Shown: positions 33,945 through 45,900 of the stretch, one piece after another | Position numbering within the stretch: the stretch's first letter is position 1 | How the letters are laid out: the number at the start of each line of letters is the position of its first letter | The notes under the pieces: generated by a model | Told to the model about the DNA's origin: nothing | What the model saw: only the letters and a program-made list of their open reading frames with translations | Database searches by the model: none | Position numbers and translations under genes: made by a program | Assembly: GCA_011037195.1 (NCBI GenBank) | Contig: JAAEAF010000624.1 | Location: 62,001-126,000 of the forward strand | From: Triatoma infestans | Lineage: Eukaryota > Arthropoda > Insecta > Hemiptera > Reduviidae | Direction: 5' to 3' | DNA: 64,000 nucleotides

Positions 33945-34848
33945 TTACGTTTAAAGACTGAAAATGCTCAGTGAGGGAAAAAACAGCTCACAAAGCGTTG
34001 TGGTCACTGTAAAACATCCCCACATCACGAAATTCGTGTTATGGCTGTTATGAAAACGCTCACGACGCGTTGTCGCAATCACAGAAAGACCACATGGCGA
34101 AATTCGTGTCGTGGCTATCATGCTATACCACCACAACGCATTGTGGCTATGAAGAAAAGTTATGACGCGTTGTAAGCACTAGTTGGTGTAACCATAGTAC
34201 GACGGAGGTTGTAACTTGTCGGCTTGAGTACAACGATACCATTAAAACATCAGTAGAGTTGTTTATTCATTTCTTGTCTGTTTCTGAGGGTGAACATTAT
34301 ATCAGCGCTAACCATGACCAATAAAAAAGAAGTGTTTTATGATAAATTACGTGATTTTGTGGAAAGAACAGTTTTATCATGAGTACAGAAAAAGTATGAA
34401 ATGTTACTTAATGAAACAAAACAGTCTCAGCTTCTTAAAAAAAACAAAACAAAAAAAAAACAACCAATCTCTATCTTCAAAGCAGTATCGTCATCTTAAA
34501 CGATATGATGTCTTAAAAAAATTGGTGACACTGAAAAGTTGGTTGAAGCTGTAGCAGATAGCACAAGTTCAAAAATCAGTTACTTCTGCAAATCCGATGA
34601 ACATGGTTCTAATATGGTTCCATACGCATCATGGATTTTCTTCATTGCCAGAATGCGTTGTGGTCGTATAGCATGATAGCCACGACACGAATTTCGTTAT
34701 GCGGTCTTTCTGTGATTGCCCCCAACGCGTCGTGAGCGTTTTCATAAGAGCCATAACACGAATTTCGCGATGTGGATGTTTTACAGTGACCACAACGCGT
34801 TGTGAGCTTTTTTTTCGCTCAATGAGCATTTTCGATCTTTGAGCGTAA
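33945..34848 (+). mobile_element. Long-TIR DNA transposon, deleted, with KRBA2/GIN-like integrase remnant
   Basis: The ends begin TTACG(T/C)T(T/C)AAAGA, then GAAAATGCTCA, and about 190 bp of inverted repeat on each side. Both arms contain several CACAACGCGTTGTGG-like and CGAAATTCGTGT-like palindromes. Between the arms a plus-strand remnant starts at ATG 34314: MTNKKEVFYDKLRDFVERTV, then YRHLKRYDVLKK and IGDTEKLVEAVADSTSSKIS. This matches the N-terminus of insect 'KRAB-A domain-containing protein 2-like' genes, which encode GIN/Ginger-type integrases. Stops and an A-rich frameshift break it, and the integrase core is deleted. Confidence 0.7.
34314..34625 (+). pseudogene. KRBA2/GIN-like integrase, N-terminal fragment
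   Basis: An ORF opened at 34314 is stopped after about 22 codons, resumes after an A-rich stretch (34436-34465), and shifts again near 34515. Family identity rests on KEVFYDKLRDFVE and LKRYDVL..(I)GDTEKLV in the usual order and spacing. No catalytic residues are in the retained part. Confidence 0.65.
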
Positions 34849-34879
34849 CATATACATGATAGTATCATATAATATATAT

Positions 34880-35285
34880 TGAAAAGATTGTTTAGAAGAA
34901 ATCTATAACCTTACTCCTCTTCCCAAAACCACCCAAAAATTAATTTTTCGAAAAAAAAAATGATTAAAAGAAAAGTTGGAGCTATTTTGGTTGATATACC
35001 AAGTTTACAAAAAAAATTGCAAAATACAGAAAAATTTCATAGTAAAATATTTCCGAGTTTCCAAATTTTTATCAAAACCTTTATTGTCGCGATCTGCGAT
35101 TATCCGTTTTTGAATTAAGCTAATTACAAACAAAACATATATACACAACAAACAAAACATATATACACAAACCAATTTGTATAAATCACTTTTTCGTATT
35201 CATTAAAACCTATATTTCCCAGTTATAAACTCAATTTCGCGATACGATCTTTTTCTCATTGTAGTGAGAGAAAGAAAAAATTGTG
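34880..35285 (+). repeat. Diverged ACTTTCTCTTACTCC-family remnant
   Basis: CCCAAAACCACCC, AAAAGTTGGAGCTATTTTGG and ATTTCCCAGTTATAAACTC follow the family order without clear ends. Confidence 0.45.
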
Positions 35286-35684
35286 GAAATAAATGAAAAT
35301 ATATATATTACAAAATAATAGAAAGTAAAATAAATTAAAAAAGTAAAAAAAAAAAGAATTATAAGAATGGAATATATTAGTATAAAGGAAGTTATAGTAA
35401 TTCTTTAATTATTTCACAGCCTTTCTCTTCCTAATAATAAATAATAAATTCGATACATTCTCCGTAATAATTCTTACGTCATTCCTTAATTTTATCTCAA
35501 GTCGATCTCGGAAATCCATCAACACCTTTTTTGTTGAAAGGGAAGGAAGAAAAGCTGATAAAATTACCTATATTATTAATAAAATATTTCAGAATGTTGA
35601 ACCAATATCATAAGAATTTATTTAGTATATATGGAGCTACGCTTCCAAAGCTGCACGCATTTCGCATACATCTTTTTTTGTCCA
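35286..35684. other. AT-rich interval, no gene seen
   Basis: Nothing recognised. Confidence 0.35.
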
Positions 35685-36665
35685 TTCTCTTACTCTCCTA
35701 GTAATCGTGCCAAATTTTTGATATTGAGTATTCACCGGAAATTTCCGCTTTGAGGTCCCCTGAGTCCAAAAAAGTGGTTTTTAGCAATTGGTCTCTCTCT
35801 CCCTCCCTCTGTATGTATGACGTGAACAGCAAAGTTAAAAAACGAAAAATCGTAGAAAGTTGAAACTTGATATTCCGTTTTCGTATCACTATGGGATCCG
35901 ACAGTAGGCCAGCAGTCGAAATTCCTCGACCGGAAGTACCACTTTACTAAATGGTTTTTTTCACTTTTTTGCAGTTTTCTCTAAACTAACGATTTTCTTT
36001 AAACTTGCTATATCAACTAACCTCCCAAAGATGTACAATTTTTATTTGAAACATTTCTCCGGGAAAATGCATTCAAGGGCACTTTTAGGGGAGGGGTGGT
36101 GGTGATGGTGGGATGTCCTCTAAAGTCCTATTTCAGTTTACTATACAATTCTAACATCTAAATAATATTAATTAGAATTAAATGTGTTTTTGAAATTCAG
36201 AGCGATTTTTACTAAAATGTATTTTTCAGTTTTCTGGTATTTTTTTACTTTCTTGCAATTTTCTCAAAAATGGCTCGGACGATTTTCTTTAAACTTTGAA
36301 TATCAACTGCAACCATGCAAAATTCTACAACTTTTATTTAAAACATTTCTCTGGGAAAATTCATTTAAGGGCACTTTTGGGGAGGGGGTGGGGTTAGGTT
36401 TCCTCTAAAGTATCATAGTTGATTATACAATTCTATCATCCAAACAAAACTAATTATAAATAAATAGATGTCCAAAATTCCGAGTTTCAAAAAAAATAAG
36501 TAAACCGGAAGTGCGCTTTTACTGAACTTTTTTTTTTCCAGTTTTCGACGAACTCCAACGATGAATTTCATCAAATTTTGTACACAAACTATAAAATTTG
36601 TCAATTACAATTTTGAAAATTGGAGTAAGAGAAAGTTGTGTGAGTGTTTCATGCACCAGATTTTT
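35685..36665 (-). mobile_element. ACTTTCTCTTACTCC-family element, minus orientation, near full length
   Basis: Starts TTCTCTTACTCTCCTAG and ends GGAGTAAGAGAAAGTTGTG, then CATGCACCAGATTT. The modules in between contain CCGGAAGTACCACTTTACT, GGGGAGGGGGTGGGG (36379-36393) and CCGGAAGTGCGCTTTTACTG. A short TC tract lies where other copies have (CA)n. Confidence 0.85.
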
Positions 36666-36671
36666 TTCTTT

Positions 36672-36905
36672 TAGGATAGTGCACGGCGATCTGATAGATC
36701 TATTGGGCTCCCCGGATCTTTCCTAGTCTTTTGCTGCCTCCATTGTTCTCTAGCTACGGACAACTCTTCCCATCACGGGGCAGTGAACTGAAGATGCTCC
36801 TAGGAAGAAAAAATCTAGATGCAGCACCGCTGGATTCGAACCCGAAACAACCGCGTGGGAGTTCCAGCACGCTACCATTGAACTAAATTCCTTTCCTTTG
36901 TATAC
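36672..36905 (-). mobile_element. tRNA-derived SINE (family A), copy 1
   Basis: On the minus strand an A-box TAGTTCAATGGTAGC (36885-36871) and B-box GGTTCGAATCC (36842-36832) form a tRNA-like head. The body contains GTGCTGCATCTAGATTTTTT and CTGCCCCGTGATGGGAAG. It shares its body with the SINE at 63363-63660. It lies directly beside the right end of a TIR-family element. The missing acceptor pairing argues against a real tRNA. Confidence 0.75.
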
Positions 36906-37399
36906 TACATCTTGATGTTTTTAAATGCATAAAATATCACTACATTGCGAATACAATACATAAGAGAAAAACACAAAGCTTTTAATTTTTATCGTAAAAA
37001 AAAAAACGCAGTCGTCAACAATTAACGAAATTAATAAAATCTCAGTGAAAAATAAAAAAGACATGGTAATAATGACAACGATGACTCATCTATAAGACAT
37101 TTACTTAACGTACACTCACACTACAAAAGAGTACCATAAAACTGTGAAGTGTGGGTAGAACATGTGCACAAGGTGACTGCCCCTTTATAGTTAAAATTCC
37201 CTTCTTTTTTTTTTTCAAAAAAACAAAAACAAAAAAATGCTACGATTCATTGTTACCAATGAATATGTACATTTGTTAACTGTATAATTTTAAATACAAG
37301 GTCAGAAGTAATGTCACTAATAGGCAATTCTTATGTAAGCGATATAATTTTGGACTTTTAAAAATGATAATTAGGTGTTGGATAATGATATTTATATTT
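36906..37399. other. Interval with no recognised gene
   Basis: Nothing recognised. Confidence 0.35.
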
Positions 37400-37865
37400 T
37401 ATAGCTTCAACAATCGTTTGAGATTTTCAGATAAAAAGCTTAATCCGTCTCATTACCTTTCCTCGAACTCCCAATAAACATAATTTCCCCAGAAAAATGC
37501 TTCAATTAAAATGCTGCAATTAAAGTGGTACGCATTCATGTGTTTAGATAGTATTCGAAGTTTAAAGAAAATCATTCAAAAAATGCACACAAAAAAAATT
37601 CTGTAAAAATCGCACTTCCGCCTAATGGATTTTTAACCGAAAGGTTCGTGTCCGTTGCGGAAATGTCACCTATACGCAATACCAAATTTAAGCTTATTAC
37701 AATTTTGAGATATTTTCTACACCAAACACACATCATACACGCAGACCATTCGCCAAAAAACATTTTTTTTATTCTTAGATTACTTCAAAAGATATATTTC
37801 AAAGGAAAACCCAACTAATCGAAAATTAAATCTCAATACTTCGTAAAGAAAAAATTACGAGTACA
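37400..37865 (+). repeat. Diverged ACTTTCTCTTACTCC-family remnant
   Basis: CGCACTTCCGCCTAATGGAT, CACACATCATACACGCAGAC and AAAGATATATTTCAAAGG follow the family order. Confidence 0.5.
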
Positions 37866-39135
37866 CATTTATCAAATGTGAAAAGTTTTGCATGGACACT
37901 TTTTGGTTCAATGAATTGATATGATTTGATGCATTATTGATCAACGGCGGATACCCTCGTCGACCATAAGGGGAGTGTTATTTACAAAATAAAAAGTTGA
38001 AAAAAAATATTTAATAAAGTTTTGTATTGTTCTTACTTGTTCAAAAAATATATTTTTATATTCCGCAATTAAATTTTACCGAATTCTAAGCAAACCAAAT
38101 GGAAACAATGCAGTATTCTTTTTCACTCTCATATTCAGGACCGGCGTTTGGCCTTAAAATTGAATATTTAATCAGATTTTCTTATAAACATTTCCCATGC
38201 AAAGACAATGAAAGGAGATATTTCAAATCTGATGATGCCAGCACGTCTAGACCTATATTTTCCAATTCATTATATCAATATTCTGTAGCTATTATTTCAA
38301 GTTAGACCCAACACTTACTTTTTACAAATTTGATTGCAAGTATCATTCTCTTATTGACGGACCTCAGAATATATATATATCTTAACTGAATTACCTCCAA
38401 TTACCATCACAATGTTTCTTCCAGTATGGTTTAGCTAAATTTTGAAGTTTAACAAAAAAAGTCATAAAATCTTATTTTGGGCCAAGTCTCAAGAAATTTT
38501 CTGTTCGACTTTTATTAAGGCTATAAACGATTGAAGTTGATGTCAAATACAGGCAAATGCATACAGAACTAAATTTTTCAAGTGATGTTATAAATAATCA
38601 TACTCAAAAGATAATAACCTTGTTCAAAACAGAATCTAAAGATTTAGATATGAAACCATTATAAAATTTACTGTTAGAATAACACGATTTTATTATTATT
38701 AAAACAATGCAAATAAAACCTACTTCTTTAACTAAAAATTAAAATATATAATAAATAAAAGTGCGAAGGACATATAGTTTAAATATTTAAACGGAATTAT
38801 GTCCAATAATAGAATATATCATCTAATTTCCGTTCCCTCATCAAACACAATTCCCACTTCTATCATGTTTAAATTGACGTCCCAATTCCCTTTCTGCTAG
38901 TTCCAACTTCTGTAATTCATTCTTACTAAATATTTACAAGGACGGAAACTAAAACATACTTAAATAACAAATCTAATTTCCAATCATATACAAAATATTT
39001 CACTGGTAATCAACTAATTTCATATGAATATTTAACACGGATAATAAGTAATTAAACAAGAAATTGACATTAGTTAAGTAGAATAATTTTTTTTTTTTGT
39101 ACAATATTCATTCCAATGTGCTGTTAAACCTAAAT
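37866..39135. other. Interval with no recognised gene
   Basis: A 68-codon ORF at 38099-38305 has no recognised motif. Probably intron of PKN. Confidence 0.4.
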
Positions 39136-39139
39136 TTTA

Positions 39140-39330
39140 AATTTGAACAAATTGTGATTTTTCGTTTTTGAGAGATTTTATTCTCTCTCTCTGTCTGTCT
39201 CTCTCTCTCTCACACACACAAACACACGTCTTCACTAAAATATTTATTTCGTTTTGTAGTCAATATCGAGAATTTCATACGATCGTAACACTTCTTCTTA
39301 AGAGTAAAAGGCAGTAAAAAATCATTTAAC
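39140..39330 (+). repeat. TIR-family remnant with TC/CA microsatellite
   Basis: GTGATTTTTCGTTTTTGAG, then a (TC)n(CA)n tract (39182-39227), then CTTCTTCTTAAGAGTAAAAG. Confidence 0.55.
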
Positions 39331-39679
39331 CTCAGATCAGTATTGGATGATTAATTACAATAATGGCTAAACTAATAGTAATTCAGTTTACGGTAAGCAT
39401 CTTAGCTGGATATAAATGCAATTTGACTTTCATTATGAAATTAATCAAAATCAAAGCATAAAGCATAATAATTTTCTGGGAAATGAATTTGAATTTCTTG
39501 ATCGCATTGTTTCATAACAGGCTATTATATCAGTCACTCCAAGCTTTCAAATCTCACATTCGAACAATAAATGGTATTATGAAGGCAATCCATCAAAAAA
39601 AATTAAAAAACCTGTAATGTTATTTCTAAAATATATTTAAATAACCAATTAAATTTAAATGTATCATGGAAAAACTTAC

Positions 39680-40013
39680 CATGTCCATTGTTATGCATCT
39701 GCGCTGGTTGTCCTTGACCTTGAGTCAGTATGATCTGTGATTCAAGTTCTTGCAGTTCTGCTTGTAATTCAGACAACTTAGAATTACTTTTCTTCACAAT
39801 ATGAGCAACATCAGATAGAGATTTTCGATCTTTCGCTACTTCTCTCAATTTTTCTGCACCTTCTTTTATCTTCAACTCTTTTCGTATCTCTCGTCTAATC
39901 AATTCCTTAAGCTCTTCCAGTTTGTATGGTAGGGCTGCTTCTGGAACCGAATCAGTCTGGAGTCCATATTTGTGACTGAGCTCATACAATACTGGATGCC
40001 GAATGTAATCACC
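39680..40013 (-). CDS. Pkn: Protein kinase N (PKN), coding exon 2: HR1 domain
   Basis: PKN is a Rho/Rac-activated serine/threonine kinase. Its N-terminal HR1 repeats are antiparallel coiled coils that bind the GTPase. This exon reads GDYIRHPVLYELSHKYGLQ, then LEELKELIRREIRKELKIKE, GAEKLREVAKDRKSLSDVA, HIVKKSNSKLSELQAELQEL, ESQIILTQGQGQPAQMHNNG. It is the first HR1 repeat and matches the insect protein in order and wording. The acceptor is TTGTATACAG/GGTGAT and the donor CATG/GTAAGT. The 334 bp leave phase 1. It joins exon 1 (42157-42180) in phase 0 to give MADSSYYQ-GDYIRHP. The remaining exons (HR1b/c, C2-like, kinase) are not found to the left and must lie beyond the window. That implies an intron over 39.6 kb filled with transposable elements. 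Confidence 0.93.
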
Positions 40014-42156
40014 CTGTATACAAGAAACATGCAAGTAAAATCACATTAAAATATTAAACTTATTGACTATTTAGACTTCAATCTCTCCAAGCAAACTGAT
40101 TTTCAAAAACAATCTTCATTAATAATAATAATAATAATGCAAAGAGTATTACTTATTACTGTCTTTCACGGACTCCCCCCTTAGGCATATAGCGTATAAT
40201 TACAGGACACTATGGTTAAACGAGTTATCGGAATGAGATATTCAAGGATTTTATTTGTAGAATTTATGATAAGAAGAAGAAAAATCAATCTTTACGATAG
40301 AAGGTTAGGTTTGTGAATCAGGTTCTAGACTTTTGGTCAGAGCAGACTATCGTAGAAGAGTATTAGGGAAAACACTCTTCACTTTAAAGTTGCTTCCGCT
40401 TCTGCAATTGTGTATCTTGGACGGATTGGATGTGAGCTGGAAAACTAATCTAAAACCGGCTGTTGTTTTCCTTTGACCTCAGCGGGAATTGAGATATCAC
40501 AGGATTTACCTCACCCATAGGCTTCCAATTTTACGGAACGGAACGGAGTTAAGAATCAAAACAGAGAAATACAAAAGGCAAAACCTAGACATTTTCTGTT
40601 AATAAGCCTCTGTATACAGTACACATTAAATGCTCCACTATGACATTGTAAGTTGTGTCGTCTAGTCCATTTGTTGGATATTGTAAGTACTGAATGTTAA
40701 AAAAGGTAGAGTCAATTTGTTATCAAGAAAAATTAACTAACGCAAAATCGTTACCAAATTAAAAATATACTCCACTGGGTATAAAATTCGTAGATTCCAT
40801 ATATTCTATATTGTATGGGAATTTTTAGATACATTTTTGTTTAATAAATATGGTCAATTATTCAAATTTTTCAACCAAGTGTCCATGAATACAAAAAAAA
40901 ATCATATATTGAAGCACAATAAACAAACAAACATGGAAAAACAACCGAATATAAAACAAGATATCTAATTTTCAAAATGAAAGAACTGAAATTCAATTAA
41001 TATAATTCTACTAGAATATGTTTCTGTTTGTTATGGATGAATACCTCAACTATTTGTTGAAAGTGCGAGAAGAATAAAGAACTTGCCAAGAGTACTTTCC
41101 TCACAGAAACCTGTGTATCTACAAAATATCTAAGAAATCTGTACACAAACTGATAAAACTTTCATTAAGAGGGTAGTTGATCATAATTAAAATTCAATAC
41201 TGTTTAATAATTAAAGAACCTAAAGAAGAATCACATGTAACAAAACACCTACCAAGAATAATAGTGATTTCATCTTGACATGTTTATCCACTTTATGAAG
41301 CACCATTCTGTTTTCGCAAACACCTTACCACTAGAATACCACCAAACGACTGAGAAGTTGTCAGATTAGAAGGAAGAAGGTGCAACTTTTCTCTTCTACC
41401 TCCCACCACCACCTTTCTTATCATCAAATCTTACCAACTAAATACAATTAACTAACTTCCTTGCCTACTTTCTTTGTTTTTTCTTTCTTACTTCTCACAA
41501 CGTTTGTTTTATATGCAGAAAAATGCTAACCATGAAATAGTCCGTTAACTAGCTTCCTCACCCATGCTTATATTTACTGCAGAAATTACGTCCTTTCATT
41601 TCTCAGAACACAAAGAAAAGATTTATGGAAAAAAAAATGGTTGCCGGTTATAACTGGAACTCACCTGCAATTGGGGGAAAAGATAGATACTGTAACCTAT
41701 TATTCTTTTTATTTATTCGTCAAAAATTAAATTAAAACGCTAAACACTAGAAATATTAATAAAAACTACAACAGAGTAACTTAAGATTTGCACACATTTA
41801 CTCCAAACAAACGAAATAATAACCTTATATTTAAAATATAATTCAGTATTTGATTATATCTTCTTTGAATCAACTTTAGGCAAAGGAAACTTTTAGTAGG
41901 AGCAAGAAATCAGGAAATGTATGTACTTTTTATTCAGGCCTACATACTTGTATATATATATAAAACCATGTAATGTACACATAAATCAAATAGTTATAGA
42001 TAAAACCAGAGCATGAAAAGTCGAATTCATCAGCCTAATGAATCAATTATAAATATAATCTCATATTTTTATTTCATAAAATGCAAATATTGTTTTTTAT
42101 TTAGAAATAACCAAGAAATTAAAGAAGTAAAAAATACAAACAAACGTAACACTAAC
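40014..42156 (-). other. Pkn: PKN intron 1
   Basis: Bounded by donor CAG/GTTAGTG at 42156 and acceptor TATACAG at 40014. About 2.1 kb with no recognised repeat family and no other coding signal; notably free of the TIR-family elements common to its left. Confidence 0.8.
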
Positions 42157-42180
42157 CTGGTAATAACTGGAGTCCGCCAT
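42157..42180 (-). CDS. Pkn: Protein kinase N, coding exon 1 (start codon)
   Basis: Twenty-four bases encode MADSSYYQ, matching the start of insect PKN (MADS.YYQG). ATG is at 42180-42178; the donor follows CAG directly. The bases just upstream on the minus strand are pyrimidine-rich and end in AAG, like a splice acceptor. A separate 5'-UTR exon further right is therefore possible. Confidence 0.88.
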
Positions 42181-42963
42181 CTTAAAAAAATTAAGAAAAG
42201 AAATAACTTCTAAGCATCAATAAAACCGATGGTAGAACAGTTGTAAGCAGTTTTGAAAGTAAAAGATTTGATTTTTAAATAAGAATTGGATATAAAGAAT
42301 ATTTAACTTTCTACATAAAAATAAAAAGGTTAAACTGACACATCACAAGTCACACACCCTACACTTAACAACTATACCGACTGATTGAACAAACAACCAA
42401 TCAGATTCTAAAGTACAGCATTCCGCAAGTGACTTCTTTCTGGACTCCTATTGGTCAATTTTCCGTCTTTATATGATGGTGTGTATAGTGTTAATAATTT
42501 CAAAAATCATTAAAAAATATATATATTTCTCTTAAAACCCTACAAATGAAATAAATTTCCAAGTTTGAACATTATCTTTGGATTTTTTTAAAGCAAACTT
42601 TTAAATCTGTCTATCAATGGCCACTAGATAGCACTACGAACTAAATAATAAAAATATTTACAATTCAATATAATGCAACAAGTGTTAGCTTAGTATGAGT
42701 CATTCATAAGTATGTTAGGCTACTTCTATTTCGTTTGAAAGTGTGTTTAGTGTGCAGCATTTTTTAGTTTTTAAGTGTGATTGTCATTATTGAAAATTAA
42801 ATCATCTTATAAACATTTCTAACCTGAATATTATGCTGGCTAATTTAATCTTATATCGAATAATTATGAGGTTTTCATTTGTGAGAAAAAAGTAAAATGT
42901 GGCGCACGAATATATTCCAAAATATTAAGAAGTGCTGATGTTGGAAGTGAGTTTAATTTTTAT
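42181..42963. promoter_or_regulatory. Divergent (head-to-head) intergenic region of PKN and ARAP-like gene
   Basis: The two start codons are 783 bp apart on opposite strands, so both promoters and 5' UTRs must lie here unless a distant 5' exon exists. No coding sequence or repeat was recognised. I could not identify a convincing TATA box or initiator, and transcription starts cannot be placed by eye. Confidence 0.6.
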
Positions 42964-45900
42964 ATGGTTATTCACAATATGGAGAAAGAAGAAGATTCCA
43001 CTACAATACCAATCCCTCAACCTAGAAGTAAGTTTCAAAAAAAACCAGTTCCTCTGCCTAGATCTATGGTAAATACAGATATTCCTACTTCAAGTTCCAT
43101 GAATTATGAAGAATCGAGCCCTTCGGCATCTTCAAAACTATCTTCTCCTACAAGCAGTATAAAAAGAAGTTTACGAAGAGTTACCAGTTTTGGCCATGAA
43201 AAAAGCTCAGCCGTGTTAGAAACTACAAAAATCGTAAGTAATCGCATCGAAAATTCTGTTCGTCAAATTCTTTCCAAAAGAATGACTGTTATTAGCCTTC
43301 CACAGCAAGTAAAAGAAGAAGACGATGACCTGAAAAATCAACGCAGTCAGTCTCTCCCATCTGACGACATATTCAACGGAATATCATTTGGTTCTCCTCT
43401 AGCTTCAAATGATATATACGAGGAATATTCTGCTTCCCTTCCACCTCCGTATCCTCCTCCTCCATTACCCGATGAATCTGTTTACGACCAACTTTGTTCC
43501 TCCTCCAGATCTCAGTATGACATTTCTGAAGTAGATACTAATAGTCAGAATCAGCATTACGAGGATATTCCACAACTAAATTTAGTGGGTAAACCCAATG
43601 GAAGTGAAGAATCTGAAATTTCTTCTAATAGCCATCCCGAGACTGCCGAATCTACTTTATCAAGATGTGATTCTTGGAAATATTATGACACTGCCCAAGG
43701 AGCTTGTTCTCTAAAAGTACCTGGCCCGACATATGAAAATGTTGCAATCGATGATAATTTTGTGGAAGCTGTCGAGAACATATACAGTGATGAACCAGGA
43801 AAAACCATATTAATTAGTTCGAAACCACTACCCAAAACAAAAGTTGATGATTGTTCGAGTAGTATAAGTTCTCAATCAGTGATAAATGAATTTTATGAAA
43901 ACTGGCAACCTTCTATTGTTCATACACGGGACGAACCCACTAGATCAAGTTCCCCTGCAAGCAGATCTGTAATTTATGAATTTGATCCCCTATTTGAAGA
44001 AAGAAAAAAGAAAAAAATGTTCTTGGATAATATAGATGCGGATGATGTTGATATGTTACAAATTCCAGCACCGCCGCAACGTGTAGATTCACTTCCAGAT
44101 TCTTCTGAATCCCCTGTGATTCCCAATGACATAGAATATTTTCTGTACCATAGAAGTACTGGTACTAGCTGTTTTTTTGTAAACGATGAACAACCCAAAG
44201 ACAGCAGTTCTTCCAAGCAGGAAGGTAATTATGTTGTTTTATTATTAGATTAATTTGCATTGTTACAAGTTTAAGTTGCATCTAAATGAAAAAGTTGCTT
44301 AAATTTCTTTCACATTGTTTTAACTAAATTTGTAGTATATAATTCTGGGTTCTGCAATTAATTTTGATTTAATTGCATTATCAGATTATGTTCCAGGTAA
44401 AAAAATTAGCAATCTTGTAAGATGGACGAGTATGAAACGTGCTATCAAAATGGTTACTGATGGGACTCCATGGACACCAAGTGCTGTTAGGAAACTGAAA
44501 AGTGGAATTAAAACAGAAGAACTGCCTTGTTCAAAAAGTCCAGCTAAGCCTCATAATGGATATTTACTGAAGTCACCTTCTTGTGGTGATAAGCCTAAAG
44601 ACTTCATTCAAAGATGGTGTCAGTTAGGAGAAGGCAAATTACTTTTATCTACCGACAAGAATACAGTTGGAAAGGAAATGCTACCATTAGAAAATATACT
44701 TTCTGTACAGAATGTTCTCGAGACAAGACAAGGGTATATGTTTTTTTTTTTTTACTTTTTTTCTCCTTCAATAATTTATTTGTAACTATACAATACAATA
44801 CAATAGGTAAATGTGGTGAATCTTTACATGATATGAATGATGCGAAGAAAATACCCAGTGGTATTACTTCATGTTTTTTTACTTCTTAGTCTAAAATTAG
44901 TATTGAATTTTCTGCTGCATATGTGTGTTCTATTGACTCGTGCCTATTAAATTTTTGATGGCTCTCTAGGTTCCTTTCTCTCTATGTAAACACTCAAAGT
45001 AGAAGATTTTAAGGTTGTGTGTAAAAAAGTAAATGTGTTTCGATTTTATTCAAATCGAAATGCCATCCCAAAACATTCTTTTAAGCATATTAAACATTAA
45101 GCAGAGCATGGTTACATCTGCCCTTTAAAAACTCATTTTATATTTATAAGCGCTAACATTTTAATTTGGGAATGTTATTTAGAGAAGACGGGTCGCCTGT
45201 TTATTGTTGGGAATTGAGTGTCACTGGCAGAACTAAGCCTTATTTGTTTGGTTCCTTATCGTCAGCTGATTCAAAAATGTGGATGAGAAAGTTATTGGAG
45301 AATCTTACTAATGTCTTTCCATCAAAGTTATCAGCAGAGTACAATAGAGCAGGACAATGTTTTGTCAAGGTAACTTATATTCCAAATTTGTTATCAGTAA
45401 ATGTGGGTTAGCTGAATTAACATTTTTGTATTTGTTAAACCTAGGAAGGAATAAATGATGATTGGAATTGCGCATGGGTGCTACTAGTCAAAAGAACACT
45501 CTATTATTGTCAAATTCAAGGGAAAATGAAAGAAATAGATCTTAGAAAAGTTAGATTCATTGGTAAAGTTTATATGTATAGTTTTTAAATATTTAAAATT
45601 AGATACTTTATCTTTTTTTTTTGTAGTTATTTTGAATTTTAAAAAATGAATCCTTCAGTACCCTGTTTGATTTTTCCTCGAAAGCTTTACTATAAGCGGT
45701 TTCATCATTTCATCGAAACATATTGGTTTTTACGATACTTAAAAACTTTTCAAGTAATCATGATCCCACATGTAAACTTTATATTATTAAGTACGAAAAG
45801 CAAGTCACAAAATTCACCCGAAAGATATAATCTAGCACTTATCTAATTTTTTCATGGGTTGGATCCGGGGTGCTAAAAATTAAATGATTTTTTTACTTAC

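Noticed and set aside
36830..36890. tRNA-Gly-like gene on the minus strand
   Set aside because: Same reasoning: a tRNA-like head of a repeated SINE without acceptor pairing.
44432..44785. Separate start codon at 44432 for a short gene
   Set aside because: It is an internal Met of exon 2; the exon is open from acceptor 44384 in the frame of exon 1.
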